Shown: in pieces, positions 34,116-43,347 of the stretch
Layout of the letters: each line of letters begins with the position of its first letter
Numbering within the stretch: the stretch's first letter is position 1
Assembly: GCA_964600385.1 (NCBI GenBank)
Contig: CAZRJC010000008.1
Coordinates: forward strand, 23,010-87,009
Source: DMER64 sp964600385
GTDB lineage: Bacteria; Bacteroidota; Bacteroidia; Bacteroidales; UBA932
Direction: 5' to 3'
DNA: 64,000 nucleotides
Position numbers and translations under genes: made by a program
Notes under the pieces: generated by a model
The model's database searches: none
What the model saw: the letters and a program-made list of their open reading frames with translations, nothing else
What the model was told of the DNA's origin: nothing

Positions 34116-35315
34116 TTATTTCAACCGGTCAAGAGCATTGAGCACCTTCCGGCAGGTATATTCCAGTTCCTGCATACTGATGCATAAAGGGGGTGATATC
34201 CTGAAAGCCGTGTCGCAATATAGAAACCAGTCGGAAAGAACCCCTTCATCCAGCAACAGGCTAATCATCTGCTGCAATAAATCGGCCGAGCCGAGCTCAA
34301 CAGCCAGTAAAAGACCTTCGCCTCTGATCTCTATTACCCGGGGATGTGCCCCTATCACCTGCCGCACGTAAGACGCCTTTTCTCCAGCGTGTTCAATCCA
34401 CGATTCCTGCAACAATACTTTCAAAGAAGCTAATCCTGCGGCACAACAGACCGGATGTCCCCCAAATGTGGTAATGTGTCCCAACACCGGGTTGTTTTGC
34501 CATGCACTCATCAACTCGGGTTTACATGCAAGGGCTCCGAGCGGCATGCCGCCTCCCAGTGCCTTGGCCAGTGTAACAATATCCGGCACCACTCCATATT
34601 TCTCCATGGCAAATAAGGTGCCCAGGCGTCCGAATCCGGTTTGAACCTCGTCAAATATAAGCAAAGTTCCCGTATCTGTGCACCGCTTTCTCAGTGCCGG
34701 GAGAAATCCCGGGGCAGGTACTACCACTCCGGCTTCTGCCTGCAAAGGTTCGGCAATTACACAGGCGAACGTGCCATCAATTTTATTCAGATCGTAAAAA
34801 TTATTAAAGTCCAGCGCAGTGACACCGGGCAAAAGAGGCCGGAAAGCCTGTCTGAATTCTTCGTTCCCCATTACACTGAGCGTTCCGTGCGTACTGCCAT
34901 GATAGGCATTCCTGAAACAGGCGATATTTCCCCTGCCGGTTACCCGTTTTGCCAGCTTCAACGCTGCTTCGTTAGCCTCGGACCCGGAATTCACAAAATA
35001 TACAGAAGACATTCCCCCGGGCAGATTTTCGGCCAGAAGAGAGGCCAGTTGCACCTGGGGACGCTGTATTATCTCTCCGTATACCATCAGATGGGTGTAG
35101 GCATCGGCCTGCTCCTTAATCGCACGGATGACTTCAGGCCTTCCATGTCCAACGTTACTTACAGAAACGCCGGAGATCAGATCTACATATTGTTTCCCGT
35201 CGGGAGAAAGAAGAAACACCCCCTCCGCTTTCTGTATTTCAATACCTAATGGAGAGGGGGAGGTTTGCCCTACATGGGCGAAAAATTGTTCCCGTATGGT
35301 GGGTTTATTCTTCAA
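34116..35315 (-). CDS. Class III aminotransferase (acetylornithine/ornithine type)
   Basis: A 399-residue PLP enzyme. It has VNSGSEANEAALKLA (phosphate binding), NAYHGSTHG, LLIFDEVQTGFGR (Asp222-Glu223 pairing with the cofactor) and DIVTLAKALGGGMPLGA, with the PLP lysine at 251. The order and spacing fit acetylornithine or ornithine/4-aminobutyrate aminotransferases, but the exact substrate cannot be told and no arginine-biosynthesis genes lie nearby. It overlaps the zinc-ribbon gene by 11 nt. Confidence 0.87.
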   Translation of the reverse strand: MKNKPTIREQFFAHVGQTSPSPLGIEIQKAEGVFLLSPDGKQYVDLISGVSVSNVGHGRPEVIRAIKEQADAYTHLMVYGEIIQRPQVQLASLLAENLPGGMSSVYFVNSGSEANEAALKLAKRVTGRGNIACFRNAYHGSTHGTLSVMGNEEFRQAFRPLLPGVTALDFNNFYDLNKIDGTFACVIAEPLQAEAGVVVPAPGFLPALRKRCTDTGTLLIFDEVQTGFGRLGTLFAMEKYGVVPDIVTLAKALGGGMPLGALACKPELMSAWQNNPVLGHITTFGGHPVCCAAGLASLKVLLQESWIEHAGEKASYVRQVIGAHPRVIEIRGEGLLLAVELGSADLLQQMISLLLDEGVLSDWFLYCDTAFRISPPLCISMQELEYTCRKVLNALDRLK

Positions 35316-36108
35316 ATGCCGAATCTACCAAAATTCTGCCGCAATATTCACAAACAATGATCTTCTTGCTCATCTGGATGTCCAGTTGACGCTGAGGAGG
35401 GATTTTGTTAAAACAGCCACCGCAGGCATCGCGTTTAACGGTAACAACAGCCAATCCGTTGCGGGCGTTGCTTCTTACCTTGTGGTATGCAGAAAGAATG
35501 CGGGCATCTATCTGACTTTGGATTTGATCCACTTTCTTTTGCAATTCCTCTTCTTCTTTTGAAGTCTCAAGAACAATATTATCCAGTTCTTTTTTCTTCA
35601 TTTCAAGGTCTTTCTTACGCTCTTCCAGCCGTTCTTTGGTGTTTTCCAGCGTATCTTTCCTGTCCTTTAACAGCACAGAGAATTCACGAATATATTTTTC
35701 TGCCAGCTCGGCATCGAGTTTCTGATTCTCAATCTCTTTAGATATGGAATCAAACTCACGGCTGTTTTTTACATTCGTCTGCTGGGTTTCATACTTGGCA
35801 ACCATGGAACGGGCATTATCGGCATCAATCCTGCGAAAAGCAATATCTTTTTCAATATCGCGTATTTCCCGCTGGTAATTTTCTATCCTCGTTCCCAGTC
35901 CTTTTATATCGTCTTCCAGGTCCTGTACTTCAAGAGGAAGTTCCCCTCTCAGCAGATGAATTCTGTCAATCTGGGAATCAGTTGCCTGTAAGTGATAAAG
36001 AAGACGGAGCTTTTCTTCCATTGACAAACCGCCTTCCAAATCCGCTTTTTGTAATGCGGTAAATGATCCGGCTTCTGTTGCTGCGGTTTTTGTCGTTTTC
36101 TTTGCCAT
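35305..36108 (-). CDS. Coiled-coil protein with C-terminal C4 zinc ribbon
   Basis: A 267-residue protein: a long coiled coil (about 40-200, including DIEKDIAFRRIDADNARSM) followed by a zinc ribbon with CGGC and CEYC cysteine pairs (about 230-262). This is the DUF164/zf-RING_7 family, widespread in bacteria and without an agreed function; a role in RNA or DNA transactions is often proposed. It neighbours a NIF3 protein, a frequent arrangement in bacteria. It begins with a Lys/Thr-rich tail. Confidence 0.85.
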   Translation of the reverse strand: MAKKTTKTAATEAGSFTALQKADLEGGLSMEEKLRLLYHLQATDSQIDRIHLLRGELPLEVQDLEDDIKGLGTRIENYQREIRDIEKDIAFRRIDADNARSMVAKYETQQTNVKNSREFDSISKEIENQKLDAELAEKYIREFSVLLKDRKDTLENTKERLEERKKDLEMKKKELDNIVLETSKEEEELQKKVDQIQSQIDARILSAYHKVRSNARNGLAVVTVKRDACGGCFNKIPPQRQLDIQMSKKIIVCEYCGRILVDSAFEE

Positions 36109-36124
36109 AATAATTATTTGATTT

Positions 36125-36919
36125 TTAATATATTCGGATGGGATTAGTGTTTATGTGGGCAATGCGGACGGCAAAGGTAGGGAATTTTTTTCTAAGCACA
36201 TTGTTAAAATACGTTAACACACCCACTTCAGATTCATAATGACCTATGTCTATGAGCATCATACGCGGTTCTACATCAAAATACTGATGATAGGAAAAAT
36301 CGCCGCTAATATATACCTGGGCTCCGCTTTCCATCGCACGGGATATAAGCGAACCTCCGCTCCCCCCGCAAACGGCAATCCTCCATATAGAGGAGAGATA
36401 TGGTTTTGAACCTTTAAAATATGAAATGGAAAAGGCATTTTTTATCCATTCAAATAAATGTTCGGTACTCATTTCCTGTCGTAAATCTCCCACCAGACCC
36501 ATTCCGCAGGGTAAACCCCGGTAAGTCTCACCTTCCCCGGTCAGAACAGACAGGTTCTGAAGTCCGAGGGCTTCCGCCATAGCTCCGCTGACCCCGTCCA
36601 TGACTTTATCTGCATTCGTATGCATGCTGTAAATCACCATATGGTTGCGCAGAGCCGCCGCTATGGTACGTTCTGTGGGTGTAGCATCACAAAGCTGTTT
36701 TATCCCCTTGAAAATAAGAGGATGATGGGAAATGATCATATTGGCGCCGGCTTCAAGGGCTTCATCAATAATAGCTGTAGTACAGTCCAGGCATATGAGA
36801 ATCCCGGTGACCGGTGTATCGGGACGACCAATACAAAGCCCGGAATTATCCCAGTCTTCCTGTAAAGTGCCGGGAGCCCATTCTTCCATGGCCGATATGA
36901 CATCCAGAGCCGTTACCAT
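36125..36919 (-). CDS. NIF3/YbgI-like metal-binding protein (GTP cyclohydrolase 1 type 2 homologue)
   Basis: A 264-residue protein of the NIF3 family. MIISHHPLIFKG holds the two metal-binding histidines (65-66), STHTNADKV-like YSMHTNADKV follows, and MLIDIGHYESEV supplies the C-terminal His and Glu. Biochemical function is not established. The length fits the short E. coli YbgI type; many Bacteroidota homologues that I recall are about 365 residues with an inserted domain, absent here. It overlaps the MerR gene by one base and precedes the zinc-ribbon gene. Confidence 0.87.
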   Translation of the reverse strand: MVTALDVISAMEEWAPGTLQEDWDNSGLCIGRPDTPVTGILICLDCTTAIIDEALEAGANMIISHHPLIFKGIKQLCDATPTERTIAAALRNHMVIYSMHTNADKVMDGVSGAMAEALGLQNLSVLTGEGETYRGLPCGMGLVGDLRQEMSTEHLFEWIKNAFSISYFKGSKPYLSSIWRIAVCGGSGGSLISRAMESGAQVYISGDFSYHQYFDVEPRMMLIDIGHYESEVGVLTYFNNVLRKKFPTFAVRIAHINTNPIRIY

Positions 36920-37236
36920 CAGATCATCTCCTTTATTTCCAACAGCTGTTTTTTTATGTTGTTGAGCGATGCAATGATATCCACTGTTTTGTCTTCGCCT
37001 TCCTTGTTGTCCCGCATGCGTTTTCCTGCTCCTTCGAGCGTCATGCCGCGTTCCTTGACCAAATGGTGGATTATCTTGAAATTGGCCAGGTCGTCTGCCG
37101 TAAACAAGCGGTTCCCCTTTTTGTTTCTTGCGGGTTTAATGAAATCGCTGAATGTCGTGGACCAGAACCTGACCAACGAGGTGTTCTCGCCAAGTATTTC
37201 AGCCACCTCTCCTATTGTGTAGTACATCTTATCCAT
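36919..37236 (-). CDS. MerR-family transcriptional regulator
   Basis: A 105-residue protein starting with the winged-helix MerR domain: YYTIGEVAEILGENTSLVRFW, then NKKGNRLFTADDLANFKIIHHLV, and a short C-terminal helix. The protein has no C-terminal ligand domain and no metal cysteines, so it resembles small Bacteroidota MerR proteins of unknown target. Located 5 nt after an M23 peptidase gene and overlapping the NIF3 gene by 1 nt. Confidence 0.88.
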   Translation of the reverse strand: MDKMYYTIGEVAEILGENTSLVRFWSTTFSDFIKPARNKKGNRLFTADDLANFKIIHHLVKERGMTLEGAGKRMRDNKEGEDKTVDIIASLNNIKKQLLEIKEMI

Positions 37237-37241
37237 AACTC

Positions 37242-38201
37242 TTAATCTAAAGATTGACCTGTATTATAGGCCGTCAACATAATCTGACGGTATTCTTTGG
37301 GCATGACATCCATAAAAAAATAGTGAACAGGATCCCTTACCAAACTGTCCTGATGCACCTCATAATGCAGATGAGGCATAAAGGACATGCCTGAAGATCC
37401 CACACGTGCAATAACCATACCCCGGGTAACCTGCTGCCCCTGGCGCACGAATAATTCGCTCAGATGAGCATATAAGGTGGAAAAACCACTTTCTCCGTGC
37501 ACTATTTCAACTACATTTCCCTGTCCGCGTGGTGATCTGGATACTTTTGACACATGTCCGTCTGCTGTGGCAACAACATCTGTACCGAATCCCACCAGGA
37601 AATCCATGCCATTGTGTTCCATAGGAATTTTATAGAACGGATGTACCCGTTGACCTATTGTTGCCCCTATCGCTTCCATGGCAGGTTTGCGAAGCGGGAA
37701 CCGGGCAGGAATAAATTTTAGATTGTCCTTATTTTCATATACTGCATTACCGGCAAGATACAGAGCATTTGTAACCGTTGCGGCTTTTTGTTCCAGTCCG
37801 CCCAGAATGGAGTCTGTATGAACGGCCAGTCCAAAAGACATGGTGTTCAACAGATTTCTGTAATGAGAAATATCCGTTTCGGACTCCGACAAATCCACCG
37901 GGGCCGAATTCATTACTGTTCCGTAAATACTTTTATCTCTGGTTTCCAATTCTTCCAGCACCTTGTTCAGATCGTTCATCTCCTTGCTCAGACGCTCATA
38001 TTCAGAATTCATCAGTTCGGTCTCCCTGACCATATTCCGTTCGGCGGGAGAAAGAACAAACATTCCAAAAAGCAGGTAATAAACCACTGCAAGGCCAAGA
38101 CTGCCCAGGAAAAACCACAAAACTTTCCGCAGCAACCCTTTGATGGTCGAGCGTATTTTGGTGAATTCCAACCGCTCTTCGTTAAATTGATAACGGCTCA
38201 T
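37242..38201 (-). CDS. M23 (LytM) family metallopeptidase, membrane-anchored
   Basis: A 319-residue protein with one membrane helix (about 28-53), a coiled-coil stretch (about 55-100) and a C-terminal LytM domain. Zinc-site motifs are HNGMDFLVG (HxxxD) and MPHLHYEVH (HxH). It either cleaves peptidoglycan cross-links or activates amidases, as LytM proteins do; all catalytic histidines seem present. It is a paralogue of the next upstream gene, from which it is separated by 10 nt. Confidence 0.88.
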   Translation of the reverse strand: MSRYQFNEERLEFTKIRSTIKGLLRKVLWFFLGSLGLAVVYYLLFGMFVLSPAERNMVRETELMNSEYERLSKEMNDLNKVLEELETRDKSIYGTVMNSAPVDLSESETDISHYRNLLNTMSFGLAVHTDSILGGLEQKAATVTNALYLAGNAVYENKDNLKFIPARFPLRKPAMEAIGATIGQRVHPFYKIPMEHNGMDFLVGFGTDVVATADGHVSKVSRSPRGQGNVVEIVHGESGFSTLYAHLSELFVRQGQQVTRGMVIARVGSSGMSFMPHLHYEVHQDSLVRDPVHYFFMDVMPKEYRQIMLTAYNTGQSLD

Positions 38202-38211
38202 TGTTCCGGAT

Positions 38212-39177
38212 TTAATGGCGACCGCCTGAGATCACAGCGTAGTAATCGTCCGTTGCAATGTTGTTGTTGAAATAATTATACGGATTAACGGGACGGCCCA
38301 TATAAATGACTTCATAATGCAAATGATAGCCGGTAGATTTGCCTGTAGATCCGAGAAGTCCTATGCGTTCCCCGCGTTTCACCATCTGTCCTTCATAAAC
38401 AAGTGCCTGATTCAGGTGGGCATAACGGGTTTTGTATCCAAACCCGTGATCGAGAATTATGTAACGGCCGTAACCGTTATATTCATATTTTATTGCTTCT
38501 ATGCGTCCGTCTCCCGTAGCATAGACAGGTGAATTGGGTGCGCCTGTAAAATCAATACCTTCATGCATGCGGACATCTCCATACACGGGATCTTTTCTGT
38601 ATCCGAATGCTCCGGACCACCGGAAATTCTTGGTATCCTCAGGCAGAGGAAGGATCGAAGGGATGCACATTGCCACTTCTCCCATCTGCCCTGCTATTCG
38701 CTCGACATCGTCAAAAGAGCGCGATTGTATATAAGTCTTTTTGAATATCTTATCGAACTCCAGAGCAGTATTTTTCAACAACCCCGAATTGTCGGAATAA
38801 TTCAGGTAACTGTAGCGGTCTGCTCCGCCAAAACCGGCATCACGGATCTCCTGCGGTATTTGCTCCATACCAAAGATATTGCGGTAGATATTGTTATCTC
38901 TCACCTGCAGATTTTCCAGTCTTCTTTCCGATTGGGCAATTTGTTTGTTCAACAATTCCAGGTTGGAGCGGGCTTCGGTATACTCGCGTTCCAACCGGGC
39001 AGTCCGGGGAGTTTTAAGCTGAAAACATTCTGTATAGATAAGATAATACAGAAATGCCACAACCAGGCTTATGGGAAGTATGATAAGTGCCCGCACCAGA
39101 TAATAGCGGAATGATGGTTTATGAAGCTCATAAGCCAGCGTCTGCGGGTTATATTTATATTTCCTTTTTGGAACCAT
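38212..39177 (-). CDS. M23 (LytM) family metallopeptidase, membrane-anchored
   Basis: A 321-residue paralogue of the following gene with the same layout: membrane helix about 27-49, coiled coil about 60-100, and a LytM domain with RMHEGIDFTG (HxxxD) and YHLHYEVIY (HxH). First gene of the long minus-strand run, with a TATCTTTG box 29 nt before the ATG. The tandem pair probably serves in cell-wall remodelling; whether both are active enzymes must be tested. Confidence 0.88.
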   Translation of the reverse strand: MVPKRKYKYNPQTLAYELHKPSFRYYLVRALIILPISLVVAFLYYLIYTECFQLKTPRTARLEREYTEARSNLELLNKQIAQSERRLENLQVRDNNIYRNIFGMEQIPQEIRDAGFGGADRYSYLNYSDNSGLLKNTALEFDKIFKKTYIQSRSFDDVERIAGQMGEVAMCIPSILPLPEDTKNFRWSGAFGYRKDPVYGDVRMHEGIDFTGAPNSPVYATGDGRIEAIKYEYNGYGRYIILDHGFGYKTRYAHLNQALVYEGQMVKRGERIGLLGSTGKSTGYHLHYEVIYMGRPVNPYNYFNNNIATDDYYAVISGGRH

Positions 39178-39206
39178 TTACAGTTATTAACTGTTTTATC
39201 AACACG

Positions 39207-39242
39207 CAAAGATAAAAAAAATTACAAAAAACGGTATATTTG
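39207..39242. promoter_or_regulatory. Divergent promoter: M23 run (-) / alaS (+)
   Basis: Mirrored perfect -7 boxes TATCTTTG (minus, 39207-39214) and TATATTTG (plus, 39235-39242), 20 nt apart. They end 29 nt before the M23 ATG and 18 nt before the alaS ATG. Confidence 0.65.
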
Positions 39243-39260
39243 CGCCTTAATATTTAGATT

Positions 39261-41876
39261 ATGACCTCGAAGGAAATACGACAGACCTTTTTGAATTTCT
39301 TTGAAAAGAAAGGACATGCCATTGTGCCGTCGGCCCCTATGGTAGTTAAGAACGACCCCACGCTTATGTTCACCAACGCAGGAATGAACCAGTTCAAAGA
39401 TTGGTTTCTCGGAAACGAGCCGGCGGCATATCCCCGGGTGGCCGATACTCAAAAATGTCTTCGGGTGAGCGGCAAACACAACGATCTTGAAGAAGTGGGG
39501 CACGATACTTACCATCACACCATGTTCGAGATGCTTGGCAACTGGAGTTTCGGAGATTATTTCAAGAAAGAGGCCATTGCCTGGGCATGGGAGCTGTTGC
39601 GTGATGGATTCAAGCTCGATGCGGACCGTCTGTATGCCACCGTTTTTGAAGGTTCTGCCGAGGATGGAGTGACTCCCGATGACGAGGCCCGGTCTTACTG
39701 GCAGGAAGTACTTCCCGACGATCATATCATTCCCGGCAATAAAAAAGACAATTTCTGGGAAATGGGCGATACCGGCCCATGCGGTCCCTGCAGCGAGATA
39801 CACGTAGATCTGCGCTCTCCCGGAGACCGTGCGACAGAACCCGGAGCTTCCCTGGTAAACAAAGGCCACCCGCTGGTGGTTGAAATCTGGAACCTTGTAT
39901 TTATTCAATATAACCGGAAAGCCGATGGATCGCTCGATCAGCTGCCTCAAAAACACGTCGACACCGGAATGGGCCTGGAACGGCTTTGCATGGCCGTACA
40001 GGGTAAATACAGCAATTACGACACGGATGTTTTCCAGAACCTTATTCATGCCATCGAAAAAATCGGAGACCACACCTACGGGCAGGATAAGAATGCCGAT
40101 GTGGCCATGCGCGTGATTGCCGACCACCTGAGAGCCATCTGTTTTTCTATTGCCGACGGACAACTTCCCTCGAATGTGAAGGCAGGATACGTTATCCGCC
40201 GGATCCTCCGTAGGGCGGTGCGTTACGGATATACTTTCCTGGGATTTGACAAACCGTTCCTTTGCAGGCTGGTTCCCGCCCTTATTGAAGAGATGGGGCA
40301 GGCATTCCCGGAACTCGGGCAACAGAAGCAACTGATCGAAAATGTAATCCGTCAGGAAGAAGAAGCGTTCCTCAGGGCTCTTGAAAAAGGCATCACCCTG
40401 TTTGAATATTTTACAAAAGACAAAACCCTTAAGGAATTCAGCGGCAAAGACGCATTTCTTCTGTACGACACATACGGATTCCCCCTGGACCTGACCATTC
40501 TGATGGCCCGGGAGAAAGGTCTTTCCGTGAATACGGCCGAATTCGACGAAGAACTTTCGGCTCAAAAGGAACGTGCCCGGCAAGCTACCAAAACCAAAGA
40601 AGGAGACTGGGTGGAACTCAGACCTTTCATCCAACCCATTTTCCTGGGTTACGAAACTACAGAAGCCTATGCCCGGATCATGCGTTACCGTAAGGTAAAA
40701 ACCAAAACAAGGGAATATTATCAGATTGTTCTGGATCAAACACCCTTCTATGCCGAGAGCGGAGGCCAGACCGGTGACACGGGAATACTGGAAAACACGC
40801 ATGGAGAAAAGATTGTCATCACAAACACCATTAAGGAAAACAACCTTATTCTGCATATTGCCGAAGAGATTCCTGCCAATCCCGAAACGGAGTTCCGTGC
40901 ACAGGTAGACGCAGAACGCCGCCAGGCAATCGCCAACAACCATACAGCCACCCACCTGCTTCATTATGCACTCAGACAGTTATTGGGGACCCACATTGAA
41001 CAGAAAGGCTCTCATGTTTCGGCAGACGGACTTCGTTTTGACTTTTCCCACTTCGAAAAACTTGAACCGCAGATGCTTCGTCAGACGGAAAGATTGGTTA
41101 ATGAGCTAATCAGAAAGAACATACAACAGAACACCCTTGCAGACACGCCCATTGAAGAAGCGCGAAAAATGGGCGCAATGGCTCTTTTCGGCGAAAAATA
41201 CGGAGACAAGGTCCGTGTAGTTAAATTTGGCGATTCGGTTGAACTTTGTGGAGGCACACATACTACTGCCACCGGGAATATAGGATATTTCAAAATTCTG
41301 AGCGAAGGAGCAATAGCTGCCGGAGTGCGCAGGATAGAGGCTATTACCGGTAAAACCGTTGAAGAGAGAATAGAAATCATGGAGGACACCCTGCAGAACG
41401 CACGTGTTCTTTTAAACGATCACCCCGACGTGGTTGCCTCGCTACAGAGACTGTTACGGGAAAATGAAATCCTTCGCAAAGAAATGGAACAAAACATGCG
41501 TGAACGCGCCGTTACCCTAAAGACTTCCTTGTGGGAAAAAAGGATAGACCTGAACGGCATTCAATTTGTATCACTCAGAGGTACATTTCTTCCCGAGATG
41601 GTCAAAGACCTGGCATTCATGTTCAGAAACGAAGGATACGAACATACTGTTTTTGCGGCTGCCTACGAAGCCAACGGTAAGCCCAATCTCTCACTCATGA
41701 TCTCCCAGGATCTGGCAGATTCGGGTGTGAATGCCGGAACAATAATCCGCCAGGCTGCCAGGCATATACAGGGAGGAGGCGGAGGCCAGAACTTCTTTGC
41801 AACTGCCGGCGGAAAGAATCCGGACGGACTGCAAGCCGCCATGGACGAAATGATACAAGCCGTAAAAAACATATAA
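39261..41876 (+). CDS. alaS: Alanyl-tRNA synthetase
   Basis: An 871-residue class II synthetase of normal length. The catalytic domain has FFEKKGHAIVPSAPMV, NAGMNQFKDWFLG (motif 2 region) and YHHTMFEMLGNWSFGDYFKKEA. The editing domain has the zinc ligands HTATHLLHYALR (two His) and CGGTHTTATG (Cys, His), so double-sieve editing should be intact. The C-terminal DHHA1-type region ends GGGGQNFFATAGGKN. First gene of alaS - LptF/G - fmt - TPK, with a 13-nt gap to the next gene. A 580-codon antisense frame is a shadow of this gene. Confidence 0.97.
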   Translation: MTSKEIRQTFLNFFEKKGHAIVPSAPMVVKNDPTLMFTNAGMNQFKDWFLGNEPAAYPRVADTQKCLRVSGKHNDLEEVGHDTYHHTMFEMLGNWSFGDYFKKEAIAWAWELLRDGFKLDADRLYATVFEGSAEDGVTPDDEARSYWQEVLPDDHIIPGNKKDNFWEMGDTGPCGPCSEIHVDLRSPGDRATEPGASLVNKGHPLVVEIWNLVFIQYNRKADGSLDQLPQKHVDTGMGLERLCMAVQGKYSNYDTDVFQNLIHAIEKIGDHTYGQDKNADVAMRVIADHLRAICFSIADGQLPSNVKAGYVIRRILRRAVRYGYTFLGFDKPFLCRLVPALIEEMGQAFPELGQQKQLIENVIRQEEEAFLRALEKGITLFEYFTKDKTLKEFSGKDAFLLYDTYGFPLDLTILMAREKGLSVNTAEFDEELSAQKERARQATKTKEGDWVELRPFIQPIFLGYETTEAYARIMRYRKVKTKTREYYQIVLDQTPFYAESGGQTGDTGILENTHGEKIVITNTIKENNLILHIAEEIPANPETEFRAQVDAERRQAIANNHTATHLLHYALRQLLGTHIEQKGSHVSADGLRFDFSHFEKLEPQMLRQTERLVNELIRKNIQQNTLADTPIEEARKMGAMALFGEKYGDKVRVVKFGDSVELCGGTHTTATGNIGYFKILSEGAIAAGVRRIEAITGKTVEERIEIMEDTLQNARVLLNDHPDVVASLQRLLRENEILRKEMEQNMRERAVTLKTSLWEKRIDLNGIQFVSLRGTFLPEMVKDLAFMFRNEGYEHTVFAAAYEANGKPNLSLMISQDLADSGVNAGTIIRQAARHIQGGGGGQNFFATAGGKNPDGLQAAMDEMIQAVKNI

Positions 41877-41889
41877 AACAACCCTGCCG

Positions 41890-43347
41890 GTGAAAATTTT
41901 TGATCGTTTTCTTATCCGTTCTTTTATTGGACCTCTTTTTCTCACCATTTTCATTGTCCTCTTTGTTCTGGTGATGCAATTTTTATGGGTCTATATAGAT
42001 GAACTGGTGGGAAAAGGTCTGGGTCTTTCGGTAATTCTTGAATTTTTATTTTGGGGGACATGCACGGTTATCCCCATGGCGTTACCCCTGGCTACTCTGC
42101 TGGCCTCTATTATGACCATGGGAAACCTGGGTGAGAATAATGAATTGCTGGCCATGAAATCAGCCGGCATACCGCTTCAGCGTATCATGCGCCCGCTTAT
42201 CATCCTTTCATTATTTCTGTCCATCGGCGCTTTTTTTGCCTCCAACGACCTGATGCCGCTGGCCTATAAAAACATCTTTGCCCTCCGTGACGATATATCC
42301 AGGACAAAAGACGAAATCCGTATCCCTACAGGCATCTTCTATGACGGTATTGAAAATTACACCCTTAGGGTCGGCCGGCGTGACCAGGAATCGGACATGC
42401 TTTATAATGTCATGGTTTATAATCATAGCGCAAGAAGGGGCAATAACAGCATCACCCTGGCCGACTCGGGTGCCCTGCGGCTTACCGAAGACAAGAAAAA
42501 TGTGGTCTTTACCCTTTTCAGCGGAGAAACATACGAAGAAGGCGAAAGAAAAACCGTTTCCGACACCACATTCCCTATTCAGCGCATACAATTTGATAAA
42601 CAGGAGATTATCATTGAACTGAATAATTATGCATTCCAGCGAAGGGACGGGGACCGGTTCAGCAACGATGTAATGGCTCAGAATCTTACCAGCCTGTCTC
42701 ATAGAAGAGACTCCCTCGACTCGCTTTACTCAGCCTCACGGGCGCAGTTTCTGGCCCGTCTGCTTATCTCGGGAGGCATGTCATATGCCTACCAGCTGGA
42801 CACCTCACAGCATCACTCCTTCACGGCAGAATTCCCATTGGACGGAGTACCCGAAAGTAATGAACCCGGCCAGATGGCAGATTTGCTGAGTCGTGCAACC
42901 GGGAAAATTGACCAGATGTCAAACCAGGTAGATTCGTATATCATAGAAGATATCCAACTCCACTTGCCTTTACGCAGAACAAAGATTGAATGGTACCGGA
43001 AATTTACGGTGGCCTTTGCCTGTTTTATTTTCTTTTTTATTGGAGCACCTCTGGGAGCCATCATCCGAAAAGGAGGGCTGGGTACTCCTGTGATCGTATC
43101 AATGTTCTTTTTTGTCATTTACTACGTAATAGACATATCGGGTAAAAAACTGGCTACAGACGGTGCCATATCACCAGCCATGGGGACACTCATATCTGCC
43201 CTGATACTCCTGCCAATGGGCGTTTTCCTTACATGGAAAGCCACAACGGATTCCACTCTTTTCAATAAAGATGCGTACCTTGCATTAGTGAAGAAAATTA
43301 AGGACAGGATACCAAAGCGCCATGGAAAAAACAGCATCAAAGCCTAG
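41890..43347 (+). CDS. LptF/LptG-family LPS export permease
   Basis: A 485-residue inner-membrane protein starting at a GTG 13 nt after alaS. Its family pattern is clear: IFDRFLIRSFIGPLFLTIFIV (first helix), a triplet of helices with LATLLASIMTMGNLGENNELLAMKSAGIP cut across the coupling region, a periplasmic domain (about 125-370), and three final helices. LptF and LptG form the permease of the ABC exporter that extracts LPS from the inner membrane. A second member is present at 51978-53084. The C-terminal 26 nt overlap fmt. Confidence 0.87.
   Translation: MKIFDRFLIRSFIGPLFLTIFIVLFVLVMQFLWVYIDELVGKGLGLSVILEFLFWGTCTVIPMALPLATLLASIMTMGNLGENNELLAMKSAGIPLQRIMRPLIILSLFLSIGAFFASNDLMPLAYKNIFALRDDISRTKDEIRIPTGIFYDGIENYTLRVGRRDQESDMLYNVMVYNHSARRGNNSITLADSGALRLTEDKKNVVFTLFSGETYEEGERKTVSDTTFPIQRIQFDKQEIIIELNNYAFQRRDGDRFSNDVMAQNLTSLSHRRDSLDSLYSASRAQFLARLLISGGMSYAYQLDTSQHHSFTAEFPLDGVPESNEPGQMADLLSRATGKIDQMSNQVDSYIIEDIQLHLPLRRTKIEWYRKFTVAFACFIFFFIGAPLGAIIRKGGLGTPVIVSMFFFVIYYVIDISGKKLATDGAISPAMGTLISALILLPMGVFLTWKATTDSTLFNKDAYLALVKKIKDRIPKRHGKNSIKA

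Noticed and set aside
39222..40964. 580-codon open frame antisense to alaS
   Set aside because: It mirrors a strongly conserved alaS, has no domain or signal that I recognise and no promoter of its own; long antisense frames are common opposite such genes.
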